The position numbers were made by a program, and so were the translations under genes. DNA of 64,000 nucleotides from the NCBI GenBank assembly GCA_965116685.1, contig OZ220707.1, positions 1,178,001 through 1,242,000 of the forward strand, given 5' to 3'. Position 1 is the stretch's first letter. Each line of letters starts with the position of its first letter. This DNA is from Bin80 sp965116685 (GTDB taxonomy: Bacteria; Bacteroidota; Rhodothermia; Rhodothermales; Bin80). Below are positions 1-8,075 of the stretch, in pieces. The notes under the pieces are model-generated. The model did no database searches. It was not told the origin of the DNA and saw nothing but the letters and a program-made list of their open reading frames with translations.

Positions 1-91
1 AACCTAGTAAATCTTATCGCAAGAACATCTTGTGGATTTAACTCTTGAGGTGTTTCCTGATGATGCAATTGCTCAAGCGTGATTTGCCAAG

Positions 92-119
92 CGTTGATTG
101 TGCAATGGGTCTTGGTGTA
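92..119 (+). repeat. 28-bp direct repeat, left copy
   Basis: This stretch begins CGTTGATTGTGCAATGGG and recurs at 871-898 with 26 of 28 bases identical; the first 18 are exact. The two copies lie 779 bp apart and enclose the small two-gene cassette at 160-776. The arrangement resembles attachment-site or duplication boundaries, but no integrase is present here. Confidence 0.7.
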
Positions 120-159
120 ATCGGAATATAATCTGATCAATCATCATCAAACTTGACAT

Positions 160-360
160 ATGAAACCCAAAAACCTGCCGCCAGAGCGCACTCCACGCAA
201 AGACATTGATGTGAACAAAGACGACATCGTTATGTGGATGGGGCTTGCTGCCTTGTCTGCCCACTTTGGTTTTTCCGTTGAGAAGACAACCAACCGCATA
301 CTCAATCCGGCAATCAAAAAGATTGTCAATGCCCTTCCCACTCACATAGCGGATCAATGA
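160..360 (+). CDS. Small hypothetical protein (66 aa)
   Basis: I do not recognise this protein. It has a basic, proline-containing N-terminus (start MKPKNLPPERTPRKDID) followed by a moderately hydrophobic, probably helical stretch around residues 25-40 and a basic tail. There is no signal peptide and no catalytic motif that I can see. Its stop overlaps the start of the next gene in an ATGA junction, so the two are probably translated together. The pair sits between 28-bp direct repeats, which suggests that it entered as a cassette. It could be one half of a two-component unit with the membrane protein downstream, but this is inference. Confidence 0.5.
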   Translation: MKPKNLPPERTPRKDIDVNKDDIVMWMGLAALSAHFGFSVEKTTNRILNPAIKKIVNALPTHIADQ

Positions 361-776
361 CACACTCCGCTGAAAGGCCTGATTCCGTTGAAAATCCTGA
401 TATAGAGGAGCCTCGGCATGATGAACCGGAAGAGTTTGTTCGCCAGATGGCTATGCGGTTTCAGCAAGTATCCGGCCCTCCCTGGCTTGCCATTTCGGAT
501 AAGGTCACGTCCGAGCACATTACCGAAATATTAGGGCAATCCGGCAGATCACAAGAGATTAATCTCAAGAAGAGTACAGAGGCACGGTGGGAACGCTTCG
601 CATATGTTGTTCTTGGAACAATTTTTCTTGTATTTTTGACGATATTTGTCTTGCCGAAACACCCAGACATGTATGCACATATACTGGAATGGGCGGGCTT
701 GTTTTTGGCTGGCGGGCTTGGAGGCTATGGCATAGGCATTCGTCGAAGTCGCCGTGCAAACGCATCTGATGACTGA
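357..776 (+). CDS. Hypothetical membrane protein (139 aa)
   Basis: The N-terminal half is acidic and soluble (about residues 1-78). Two hydrophobic segments follow, at roughly 80-98 (FAYVVLGTIFLVFLTIFV) and 108-126 (glycine-rich, ILEWAGLFLAGGLGGYG), and the tail is arginine-rich. This suggests an inner-membrane protein with a long cytoplasmic N-terminus. The start overlaps the stop of the 66-aa gene (ATGA), so translational coupling is likely. I know no family for it. The partner gene and the flanking direct repeats are the only functional context. Confidence 0.6.
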   Translation: MTHSAERPDSVENPDIEEPRHDEPEEFVRQMAMRFQQVSGPPWLAISDKVTSEHITEILGQSGRSQEINLKKSTEARWERFAYVVLGTIFLVFLTIFVLPKHPDMYAHILEWAGLFLAGGLGGYGIGIRRSRRANASDD

Positions 777-870
777 TATGCCGTCCGATGGGGAGAGATA
801 GGCTCAGTCAGGAATGGACTGGCAACACTGATGCGGGTACATCATCAGGGATTGCTTATGAATACCAGCA

Positions 871-898
871 CGTTGATTGTGCAATGGGCTCTGGTGTA
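871..898 (+). repeat. 28-bp direct repeat, right copy
   Basis: Matches 92-119 except for TC/CT at two adjacent positions. It lies about 100 bp upstream of the glutamate dehydrogenase start, in a gap (777-997) where I see no other gene. Confidence 0.7.
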
Positions 899-997
899 GG
901 GTGAGCTAATGTCTTGGTTCCTCACGTATTATGGTATAGTCTCCTAAATTTAGCAAATACTGAAAGCGCTTCCAATCGAACCATTACTCCCAAATTG

Positions 998-2416
998 ATG
1001 CATCAAACTTCTTTCTTTGCTGAGGTCAACAAGATGTTCACCCGCGCAGCAGAATACACCAATCACCCCCAGGGATTACTTGCACAAATTCAAAATTGTA
1101 ACAGCGTCTATCATATGAGCTTCCCGCTCGTACGGGATGATGGAAGCATTGATGTGATCAATGCATACCGCGCTGAACACAGTCATCACATGCAGCCCAC
1201 AAAAGGCGGGATACGTTATGCTCTTTCCGTCAATGCAGACGAGGTCATGGCACTGGCAGCGCTCATGTCCTATAAATGTGCGATCGTGGATGTACCGTAT
1301 GGCGGAGCGAAGGGTGGAATCTGCATTGATCGGAAAAACTACTCTCAGTCTGAGCTGGAGCGGATCACGCGACGTTACACTTTTGAGCTGACAAAGAAAA
1401 ATTTTATAGGCCCTGGTGTAGATGTGCCTGCCCCAGACTACGGTACGAGCAGCACTGAAATGAGTTGGATTTTTGATACGTACCGTTCCGTAACAGATAG
1501 TCCGCTGGATGCACTCGCATGCGTGACCGGAAAACCGGTCGGGATGGGAGGTGTTCGTGGACGCACGGAGGCAACTGGTCGGGGGGTCTTCTTTGGAATC
1601 CGCGAGGCATGCAACATTGAAGAGGATATGCACGCACTTGGACTCAGTCCCGGGGTGGAGGGAAAAAGCGTCATCATTCAGGGACTGGGAAATGTTGGCT
1701 ACCATGCCGCTCTTTACCTTGAGCGGGCAGGTGCAAAAATTATTGGAATCGCAGAATATGAAGGAGGGGTATATAATCCCGAAGGATTCCGCTTGGAAGA
1801 TATTGTTTCGCATCGCAAAGAGACAAAGTCAGTCCTCAACTTCCCCGGTGCACAGGATTTTACCGATTCCGCTAAAGTCCTTGAATTGGACTGTGATATT
1901 CTCGTTCCGGCAGCCCTGGAAAGCCAAATTCGAAGCGATAATGTGAGCCGAATCCGAGCTAAAATTATCGCAGAAGCTGCCAACGGCCCGATCACTTCTG
2001 CTGCCGACCAATGGCTGATCGAGAACGGAGCACTGGTTATCCCTGATGTCTACCTGAATGCGGGCGGGGTAACGGTTTCCTATTTCGAATGGCTCCGCAA
2101 CCTATCTCATGTGCGGCATGGCCGCATAAGCCGGCGCCGTGAAGCCCACAATGCTCTGCAAATACTGGAAACCGTACAGGGACTGGTTGGGAAAAACTTT
2201 GATCCAGGTACCATCTCGGACATTAAGTCCAGCCTGGCATTCGGGGCAAGCGAAGCCGATCTCGTTGATTCGGGGTTGGAAGACACGATGGTGAGCGCGT
2301 ATCATGAAATCCATGAAAACGCCCGCAGCCATAATACTGACCTGCGCACAGGTGCGTTCATCAACGCAATCGATAAAATTGCGCAGGGGTATCTGAGGGG
2401 TGGGATTTTTCCCTAA
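998..2416 (+). CDS. gdhA: Glu/Leu/Phe/Val dehydrogenase, probable glutamate dehydrogenase
   Basis: Catalyses reversible oxidative deamination of glutamate to 2-oxoglutarate with NAD(P). In the 472-aa product the substrate region has the family motifs PTKGGIRY (about residues 67-74) and SYKCAIVDVPYGGAKGGI (91-108), with the catalytic-type lysines. The C-terminal Rossmann domain carries IIQGLGNVGYHAAL and later EAANGPITSAAD. ATG at 998 is preferred because the frame only extends upstream to a TTG at 914 and residues before 998 do not look like the family. The length is slightly above the usual 415-450 aa. A T-rich terminator follows at once and the next gene converges on it. Glutamate specificity is by family and not proven. 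Confidence 0.88.
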   Translation: MHQTSFFAEVNKMFTRAAEYTNHPQGLLAQIQNCNSVYHMSFPLVRDDGSIDVINAYRAEHSHHMQPTKGGIRYALSVNADEVMALAALMSYKCAIVDVPYGGAKGGICIDRKNYSQSELERITRRYTFELTKKNFIGPGVDVPAPDYGTSSTEMSWIFDTYRSVTDSPLDALACVTGKPVGMGGVRGRTEATGRGVFFGIREACNIEEDMHALGLSPGVEGKSVIIQGLGNVGYHAALYLERAGAKIIGIAEYEGGVYNPEGFRLEDIVSHRKETKSVLNFPGAQDFTDSAKVLELDCDILVPAALESQIRSDNVSRIRAKIIAEAANGPITSAADQWLIENGALVIPDVYLNAGGVTVSYFEWLRNLSHVRHGRISRRREAHNALQILETVQGLVGKNFDPGTISDIKSSLAFGASEADLVDSGLEDTMVSAYHEIHENARSHNTDLRTGAFINAIDKIAQGYLRGGIFP

Positions 2417-3009
2417 GCCCGGGCGGGGCGGGCCGCTGTTTTTTTGTAGGGCTCATAAAACCGTTGCAAGGCGGCAATATCTGCTTCTGCATCTCCGGTG
2501 GGCTCAAAAGGGGGACCAAATCCTACCGTGCGTCCGGGGTAATTAAAGTAGGCGGGTACAATGACGACCTGGGCTCCCAGTGCAATGTGATAGAACCCTG
2601 TCTTCCAGTATTCTACCCGGCTGCGTGTGCCTTCGGGAGTGATCGCAAAGATAAATTTTTCGTGTTCTCTGAAAAGCTCAATGACTCCCTGAACCATCCC
2701 ATCGTGCTGCTGCCGATTCACTGGATTGCCTCCGCATGCACGGAGTATGGGGCCAAACGGCCAGCGAAAGATCGTATGCTTTGCGATCCAAGATCCCTCC
2801 ATATCCAAGGCAAACAGGACAGCCATAGCGACAAAAAAATCCCAGTTCGAGGTATGGTACGCCCCAATCACGACGAATTTTTTGAGGTCAGGGATCGTTC
2901 CATCAATACGCCAGCCCAGTCTTGTGAGCACCCACCGCGCCCATCGCATCATGCGTGGATTCGCTTTGCGCGCTACGTTCGATCCAATATCCGGGAAGGC
3001 CATTCTCAC
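2413..3009 (-). CDS. Lysophospholipid acyltransferase family protein
   Basis: A PlsC-type acyltransferase of about 198 aa. The hallmark HX4D motif is visible as HTSNWD around residue 52. The second block, ITPEGTRSR (about 123-131), matches the family's phosphate-binding EGTRS motif. Members of this branch, often annotated as 1-acyl-glycerol-3-phosphate acyltransferase-like, work at the inner membrane in lipid remodelling. The start is GTG at 3009, overlapping the serA stop by 4 bases; ATG at 3003 is an alternative. It is probably cotranscribed with serA. The exact substrate cannot be told from the sequence. Confidence 0.8.
   Translation of the reverse strand: MRMAFPDIGSNVARKANPRMMRWARWVLTRLGWRIDGTIPDLKKFVVIGAYHTSNWDFFVAMAVLFALDMEGSWIAKHTIFRWPFGPILRACGGNPVNRQQHDGMVQGVIELFREHEKFIFAITPEGTRSRVEYWKTGFYHIALGAQVVIVPAYFNYPGRTVGFGPPFEPTGDAEADIAALQRFYEPYKKTAARPARA
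2417..2445 (+). terminator. Rho-independent terminator of gdhA
   Basis: GCCCG (2417-2421) can pair with CGGGC (2429-2433), and a run of seven T follows at 2439-2445. It lies inside the 3' end of the convergent acyltransferase gene. Confidence 0.6.
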
Positions 3010-4175
3010 AAGGGCAGAATCGTGCGTATCCGAATGACACCATCAATGGCTTCCAAGTTTTTGAGCACAGACTCGGGGAGCGAGCCGCTGACATCAATCA
3101 CGTTATAGGCCAAAGAACCTCGCCCCTTATTCACAAGATTATCAATGTTGTGGCCTGTACCCGCCAGAATGTTCGCAAACTGACTCAGCATACGCGGCTC
3201 ATTCCGGTTTACAATCTGAATCCGATACCTCTCTGGACGAAGCGGTAATCGGACACTTGGGAAATTCATTGAATTTTCAACATTCCCGCGCTCAAGGTAG
3301 TTACGCAGCTGCTCTGCGGCCATCACGGCACAATTATCCTCGGCCTCGGGGGTGGATGCCCCCAGATGGGGAACCGGAAGCACTTTTGGGTGCTGGGCCA
3401 ATTCTGCATCCACAAAGTCTGTAACATAACACGAACAGATACCACTATTCAGCGCTTGCATGACCGCTTGTTCGTTGACGATCGGTCCACGGGCAAAGTT
3501 CAAAAGTCGCACTCCTGGTTTCATGCGCGCGAAATGCTGTGCATTGATGAGATTGATCGTTTCATCATTCAGCGGTGCATGGACCGTAATGTAGTCCGCT
3601 GTTTCAACAATTTCATCCAATCCCGAGGCACGCGTAACCTCACGGCTGAGTCCCCAGGCATTCGAGACGGAAATAAATGGATCGTAACCGAGCGTATGCA
3701 TACCTAGCGCACTTGCCGCATTGGCAACGGCAACCCCAATCGCCCCCAGACCAATGATGCCCAGTGTCTTTCCCCTAATCTCAGGACCCTTGAAATTATT
3801 CTTCCCCTTTTCTACAACGGCTGCCACATCGGAGCCTTTGAGCGTCCGGGCCCAGTTGATTCCATCAATGATCCGCCGGGACGAGAGTAGTATCGCACAG
3901 ATGACCAACTCCTTCACACTGTTTGCATTCGCTCCCGGAGTATTAAAGACGGCGATCCCCTGATCTGAACAAGCATCAATCGGGATATTGTTTACACCTG
4001 CCCCGCATCTGGCAACTGCCAGAACGGAATCTGGAAGTGAAACTCCATGAAGTTTATAGCTTCTTAGAAGAATTGCGTCTGGATCTGGAATGTCTTCCCC
4101 GACGATATAGCCGTGATCGGACAGCCTTTCAAGGCCCTTGGACGAGATCGTATTGAGGATCTTAATTTTGAACAT
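3006..4175 (-). CDS. serA: D-3-phosphoglycerate dehydrogenase
   Basis: Catalyses the first step of serine synthesis, 3-phosphoglycerate to 3-phosphohydroxypyruvate with NAD. The 389-aa product starts MFKIKILNTIS. It shows the NAD-binding loop GIIGLGAIG, the active-site segment NFARGPIVNE, and the HLGAST motif with the catalytic histidine. An ACT regulatory domain occupies about the last 70 residues (from RIQIVNRNEPRML), consistent with serine feedback control. ATG at 4175 is preferred over an upstream frame extension to 4307, because the extension is unlike the family. The gene overlaps the acyltransferase start by 4 bases. Confidence 0.92.
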   Translation of the reverse strand: MFKIKILNTISSKGLERLSDHGYIVGEDIPDPDAILLRSYKLHGVSLPDSVLAVARCGAGVNNIPIDACSDQGIAVFNTPGANANSVKELVICAILLSSRRIIDGINWARTLKGSDVAAVVEKGKNNFKGPEIRGKTLGIIGLGAIGVAVANAASALGMHTLGYDPFISVSNAWGLSREVTRASGLDEIVETADYITVHAPLNDETINLINAQHFARMKPGVRLLNFARGPIVNEQAVMQALNSGICSCYVTDFVDAELAQHPKVLPVPHLGASTPEAEDNCAVMAAEQLRNYLERGNVENSMNFPSVRLPLRPERYRIQIVNRNEPRMLSQFANILAGTGHNIDNLVNKGRGSLAYNVIDVSGSLPESVLKNLEAIDGVIRIRTILPL

Positions 4176-4376
4176 GAATGGGTTTAGCCGTAAAAAACCG
4201 ATAGGGACGTGTAGATTTGCTGGAATGGGATAACGAAACCAAGGATGAGCTTTCCACTGTCTCGGGGATTGTTGCTTCGTTTTTGTGCATCGTGTACTCC
4301 TTTGCAAACTCGCTTATACGCACGAAAACACAAATTTTTGCCCCAATCCATCCTGAACGGATCCCGCCATTTTCGC

Positions 4377-4862
4377 TTACTGGCTCTCGAATGACTCGGA
4401 GGCTCGGTGATCGTCCAACTCATTGACAAAATCTACTTGGGCGACGTTCCATGCATCTGCACCGAATGGCGTCGTGAACCATGCATCCAGGATTTCCTTT
4501 AATACGACTTCACTGGTGACCCGTAGACTCAAAGCCAGTACATTTGCATGATTCCATTCTTTGGCGCCCCGGGCGGTGGTTGCGTCCAAACACAATGCGG
4601 CTCGAATTCCTGATATTTTGTTCGCTACAATGGAGCAACCCGTCCCCGTCCAACACATTACAATGGCTTCCTCCGCATTCCCCTGCAGCACCTCGTCAAT
4701 CGCTGATTTCGTGACAACAGGCCAATCCTGCGGTTCTTCTCCGACCTGCGGACCGAAATAAATTGGCTCATATCCCCGATTTCGTAGTAGAGTAAGAAGT
4801 ACTTCAACCAAGTGCCCATATTCGTCACAGCTGACCGCTATCTTCTTCAATCTTGTACTCAT
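4377..4862 (-). CDS. RpiB/LacA/LacB-family sugar-phosphate isomerase-like protein
   Basis: A 161-aa protein of the ribose-5-phosphate isomerase B fold. The loop CWTGTGCSIVANKISGIRAAL corresponds to the family's CGTGIGMSIAANK block, and WNHANVLALSLR corresponds to HNDANVLCLGAR. The N-terminus, AVSCDEYGH, differs from the usual GSDHAG segment: the histidine after the aspartate is replaced. It may therefore have a different sugar-phosphate substrate or weaker isomerase activity. It starts only 11 bp from the divergent Nif3-like gene, so the two promoters must overlap the 5' ends of these genes. Confidence 0.75.
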   Translation of the reverse strand: MSTRLKKIAVSCDEYGHLVEVLLTLLRNRGYEPIYFGPQVGEEPQDWPVVTKSAIDEVLQGNAEEAIVMCWTGTGCSIVANKISGIRAALCLDATTARGAKEWNHANVLALSLRVTSEVVLKEILDAWFTTPFGADAWNVAQVDFVNELDDHRASESFESQ

Positions 4863-4873
4863 TTTATTATTCG

Positions 4874-5689
4874 ATGTCTAAAAAAACTTTTTGTGCTCAT
4901 GACCTTGCCCAGGCACTTGAGTCATGGGCAGATCCCGCTTTCGCTGAATCGTACGACAATGTAGGGCTACAGGTTGGCTCTGCTACGCAGATTGTTCGCC
5001 GTGTACTAATCGCGCTGGATCTCACCCCCAGTGTCGTGGAGGAGGCGGTTCAGAAAGAATGTTCGATGATTCTGACACATCATCCATTGTTGTTTCGCAG
5101 CCCTTCCCGCATCCTGGAGGAAGACTTTATCGGTCAGCTGATCCTTCGGCTCGCTCAAAAGAACATTACCCTTTACAGCATCCATACGAATCTGGATGCG
5201 GCTCATGGGGGGGTTTCCATCGCTCTGGCAGAAATTCTCGGCCTGCACCACCGAACGTTCCTAAACCCGAGTGATGACGGAACGTTCGGGATGGGAGCAA
5301 TTGGCCATTTACCCGAGCCGGAATCTCTGAGAAGCTTCCTGGACCGAGTGCATGCAAGACTAGAGACACCGGCACTGCGTTACGTAGGTTCGGATGAAGC
5401 GCAGATAAAAACGGTGGCCGTATGCGGCGGCTCAGGCGGCAGTTTCATCCAGTCTGCTCTGGACGCGAATGCAGATGTATACGTAACGGCAGACCTTGGC
5501 TATCACCGCTTCTTTGAGATCCTTGGTCCCGATGGGATCTGCCAAATGGCACTCGTGGATGCTGGACATTATGAAACGGAGAAGCACACCGAACAACTCC
5601 TCTGTATTTGGCTGACAAAACGATTCCCTACAATAAAATTTTACTGCGCGAGTGCGCCCACCACCCCAATAAAAATCTCCATCCGCTGA
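4874..5689 (+). CDS. Nif3-like dinuclear metal-centre protein
   Basis: A 271-aa member of the Nif3/YbgI (GTP cyclohydrolase I type 2 homologue) family. ESYDNVGLQVG near the N-terminus, LTHHPLLF (metal-binding histidines, about residues 69-76), TLYSIHTNLDAAHGG, and the C-terminal VDAGHYETE with a histidine and a glutamate are the usual metal-ligand blocks. The molecular role of the family is not settled. ATG at 4874 fits the family start; an extra 7 codons upstream are possible. The zinc-ribbon-like gene follows 57 bp later on the same strand, a pairing common in related bacteria. Confidence 0.88.
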   Translation: MSKKTFCAHDLAQALESWADPAFAESYDNVGLQVGSATQIVRRVLIALDLTPSVVEEAVQKECSMILTHHPLLFRSPSRILEEDFIGQLILRLAQKNITLYSIHTNLDAAHGGVSIALAEILGLHHRTFLNPSDDGTFGMGAIGHLPEPESLRSFLDRVHARLETPALRYVGSDEAQIKTVAVCGGSGGSFIQSALDANADVYVTADLGYHRFFEILGPDGICQMALVDAGHYETEKHTEQLLCIWLTKRFPTIKFYCASAPTTPIKISIR

Positions 5690-5745
5690 ACCTCACTCCA
5701 TACATTCTCGTTAGAGTTTGCTACCTTTTGAACACGCCATAATTC

Positions 5746-6501
5746 ATGAGTACCACAGAAACAAAGATTAGCAGTCAATTACGTGCACTGATTCGACTAC
5801 AGCACATTGACACACTGATTTACCAGGTCGTGAAAGAACAGGGGGATCTACCTGACGAAATCAGAGACCTGGAAGACGAGTCCGCAGGATTGGAGACCCG
5901 TACGAACAAAATCAGACAGGAGCAGGAGGATGTTGAGCAGTCACGCCGGCGTAGCGAATTCGATATTGAAGAGGCAGAAGCACTGATTAAGAAATACGAG
6001 GAACAGCAACTCCAGGTCCGCAACAACCGTGAATACGATGCTCTAACCAAAGAGATTGAGGTGCAGAATGAGCGTATTCACGAGGCCAAAGAACTCATTG
6101 CGGGTACCGAGGGCTCATTGGAAACAAATGCGAGTCAGATTGAAGAGGCGCAACAGCGTCTTTCTGATCTGGAAGAGATGCTTGTAGACAAGCGTACCCA
6201 GTTGGAAGGGGTATTGCTAACAACGGAGAAGAAAAAGAAAGAGCTGGAAACCCTGAGAAGCGATGCGGAAGCCTCGGTGGATGAACGCTATCTGCGGGCC
6301 TATCAGAGACTGCGGAACCGGTATAGGGATGGACGCGCGGTGGTTCAACTGCGACGCGGCGCAGCCGGCGGCTTTGCGGTCCCACCACAGCGTCAGATGG
6401 AGATTCGCCAACGTAACCGGATCATCCCATGTGAGCAGACTGGTCGCATTATTGTAGATAGCGAGTTCTACGAACAGGCAACCAGTGACCTGGTCGTTTA
6501 G
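5746..6501 (+). CDS. Coiled-coil protein with a degenerate C4 zinc-ribbon
   Basis: Residues about 10-185 form a long charged coiled coil. The C-terminus matches the C4-type zinc-ribbon family found beside nif3, with the blocks VPPQRQMEIRQRN and IIPCEQTGRIIVD. In the family two Cys-X2-Cys pairs flank these blocks (roughly CGGC and CExCGR). Here the first pair reads GAAGG and the second CEQTG, so three of four zinc-binding cysteines are absent. The fold may be kept by other contacts, or zinc binding has been lost. The protein is 251 aa, near the usual length, and lies directly upstream of the RNase P RNA gene. Confidence 0.78.
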   Translation: MSTTETKISSQLRALIRLQHIDTLIYQVVKEQGDLPDEIRDLEDESAGLETRTNKIRQEQEDVEQSRRRSEFDIEEAEALIKKYEEQQLQVRNNREYDALTKEIEVQNERIHEAKELIAGTEGSLETNASQIEEAQQRLSDLEEMLVDKRTQLEGVLLTTEKKKKELETLRSDAEASVDERYLRAYQRLRNRYRDGRAVVQLRRGAAGGFAVPPQRQMEIRQRNRIIPCEQTGRIIVDSEFYEQATSDLVV

Positions 6502-6516
6502 TACCACGGTAGATAA

Positions 6517-6916
6517 CGTGTTGGCCGGATCATCGCCTTGCCGAAAGGCAGGGAGGAAAGTCCGAACTCCATAGGGCACCGTACTTCCTAACGGGAAGGC
6601 ATCGCATAAGCGATGACGGCAAGTGCAACAGAAAGAAAACCAGCCGATGGACCTTACAGGCCAGGTGATGGGTGAAATGGTGGGGTAAGAGCCCACCAGC
6701 GTCATGGGAGACCATGGCGGCTAGGTAAACCCTACGCGGAGCAAGGCCAAACAGCATCGCACGCGCAAGCGATAAGGTGGCCCGCCAAATAGCGATGCGG
6801 GTAGGCTGCTAGAGGCCAGTGGTGACACTGGCGCCAGATAGATGATGATCCCTCCGGCTTCGCTGCACGGTGGCTGCAGCGCCGGATAGACAGAATTCGG
6901 CTTACAGGTCGGCACG
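6517..6916 (+). ncRNA. rnpB: RNase P RNA, bacterial class A
   Basis: The ribozyme that trims tRNA 5' leaders. Conserved core elements are in order: GAGGAAAGTCCGAACTCCA near 6551-6569, AGAGCCCACC near 6688-6697, a GGTAAACCC block near 6724, and ACAGAATTCGGCTTACAGG near 6890-6908. The first and last bases (CGTGTTGGCC at 6517 and GGTCGGCACG ending at 6916) pair to form helix P1, which fixes the ends. There is no gene on either strand in this interval. Confidence 0.95.
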
Positions 6917-6960
6917 TTCCACCAGGGGTGGCTTCCGCGAAGGAGGTCACCCCAATTCTT

Positions 6961-7320
6961 TTACTCCTGGGTTGGAGGTGTCAAGGGAGTTGCTTCCTCC
7001 AACGGTGGAGGAGGTAATTCCTCTGGAGCCGGAACCGGCTGCTGCGTTGATTGCTGTGACTGCTGCTGGAGAATGCTCCGCTGCGATGCGCCATCATCAA
7101 TGGCAAAGTTTGTCAGGATACACAGCACAATAAAGACGGTAGCCAGGATCCATGTACCTCTTTCAAGCACATCTGGTGCTTGTCTGGCTCCCAGGATCTG
7201 AGTTGTCGCTCCTCCTGAGGCGATACCGGCCAGTCCACCCCCTTTACCGGCCTGAAGCAGGATCAATGCGGTCATAATGATCCCAATGAGTGCGATGATG
7301 ACAATCAATAACGTGAACAT
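6961..7320 (-). CDS. secG: Preprotein translocase subunit SecG
   Basis: Small accessory subunit of the SecYEG channel in the inner membrane. It begins with a transmembrane helix (MFTLLIVIIALIGIIMTALI), followed by the conserved LLQAGKGGGLAGI segment and the cytoplasmic loop with GGATTQILGAR. A second helix lies at about residues 56-73. The proline- and glutamine-rich tail (about 80-119) is typical of Bacteroidota-like SecG. The full length is 119 aa. It lies 44 bp downstream of rsmE on the same strand. Confidence 0.92.
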   Translation of the reverse strand: MFTLLIVIIALIGIIMTALILLQAGKGGGLAGIASGGATTQILGARQAPDVLERGTWILATVFIVLCILTNFAIDDGASQRSILQQQSQQSTQQPVPAPEELPPPPLEEATPLTPPTQE

Positions 7321-7364
7321 GAGAGGATTTTTCCTTGGTGCCCCCTGCTACTTCCTCCCTCTAC

Positions 7365-8072
7365 CTAGGTTCCGCTCTCCCCCGCAAGCACGACCGCTGC
7401 CGCACAGCAGATCGCTGCCGTTTCTGCACGAAGGCGACGTGACCCCAACCGAACCAATACCGCACCACTGTCGCGGGCAAGCCGGCGCTCATCCTCTGTG
7501 AATCCCCCTTCCGGTCCAACCAAAATCCTGACTGGACCTTCCCCCTGATGAATTGCCGTCATTAACGCAGTATCTGTATTGGGATCTGCCATGAGGGTCC
7601 CCGGTCCCAGGAATTGAAGGAGGGGGGTTGGAGGATGCAAATCCGGCAACCTACTTCGGTTGCATTGCTTCAGCGCAGCCGTCATCACCTGCCGGGCACG
7701 ATCTTCACGCCAATTCCTGGATTCCGTCCGCTCGGTCAAGAGAGGGACAATGCCCGTAACCCCCAACTCAACTGCTTTTTCCAGAAACAAGCTATACCGT
7801 TTCTGCTGCTTCAACAATGCAAGCCCTACCGTCAGTTCGTGAACGGGCTCCCCCAGATTTTTATGTGCAGAAATAATGCGACCACGAACTCCATGCCGGT
7901 CTGCCTGCTCAATCTGTACCCGTACTGCGTACCCCTGCCCATCCACCACCGTTACGGTGGCGCCAGGGCGCAGTCTAAGTACTTTGACAGCATGCTTTGC
8001 TTCGTCTGACGGAAATACCACATGCCCGGTTGGAGAGAACGCTTCGGGCGGAGCAAAAAAGAACCTATCCAT
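7365..8072 (-). CDS. rsmE: 16S rRNA m3U1498 methyltransferase
   Basis: SPOUT-class enzyme that methylates U1498 of 16S rRNA using S-adenosylmethionine. The 235-aa protein has an N-terminal PUA-like part (HVVFPSDEAKHAVKVLRL) and the SAM-binding knot motifs RILVGPEGGFTEDE (about residues 177-190) and VRLGSRRLRAETAA (about 202-215). Length and motif order are normal. It is preceded within 3 bp by the outer-membrane barrel gene on the same strand, suggesting one transcript through secG. Confidence 0.93.
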   Translation of the reverse strand: MDRFFFAPPEAFSPTGHVVFPSDEAKHAVKVLRLRPGATVTVVDGQGYAVRVQIEQADRHGVRGRIISAHKNLGEPVHELTVGLALLKQQKRYSLFLEKAVELGVTGIVPLLTERTESRNWREDRARQVMTAALKQCNRSRLPDLHPPTPLLQFLGPGTLMADPNTDTALMTAIHQGEGPVRILVGPEGGFTEDERRLARDSGAVLVRLGSRRLRAETAAICCAAAVVLAGESGT

Positions 8073-8075
8073 AAT

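Noticed and set aside
2464..3108. Long plus-strand frame opposite the acyltransferase gene
   Set aside because: Shadow of the minus-strand gene, which carries clear family motifs.
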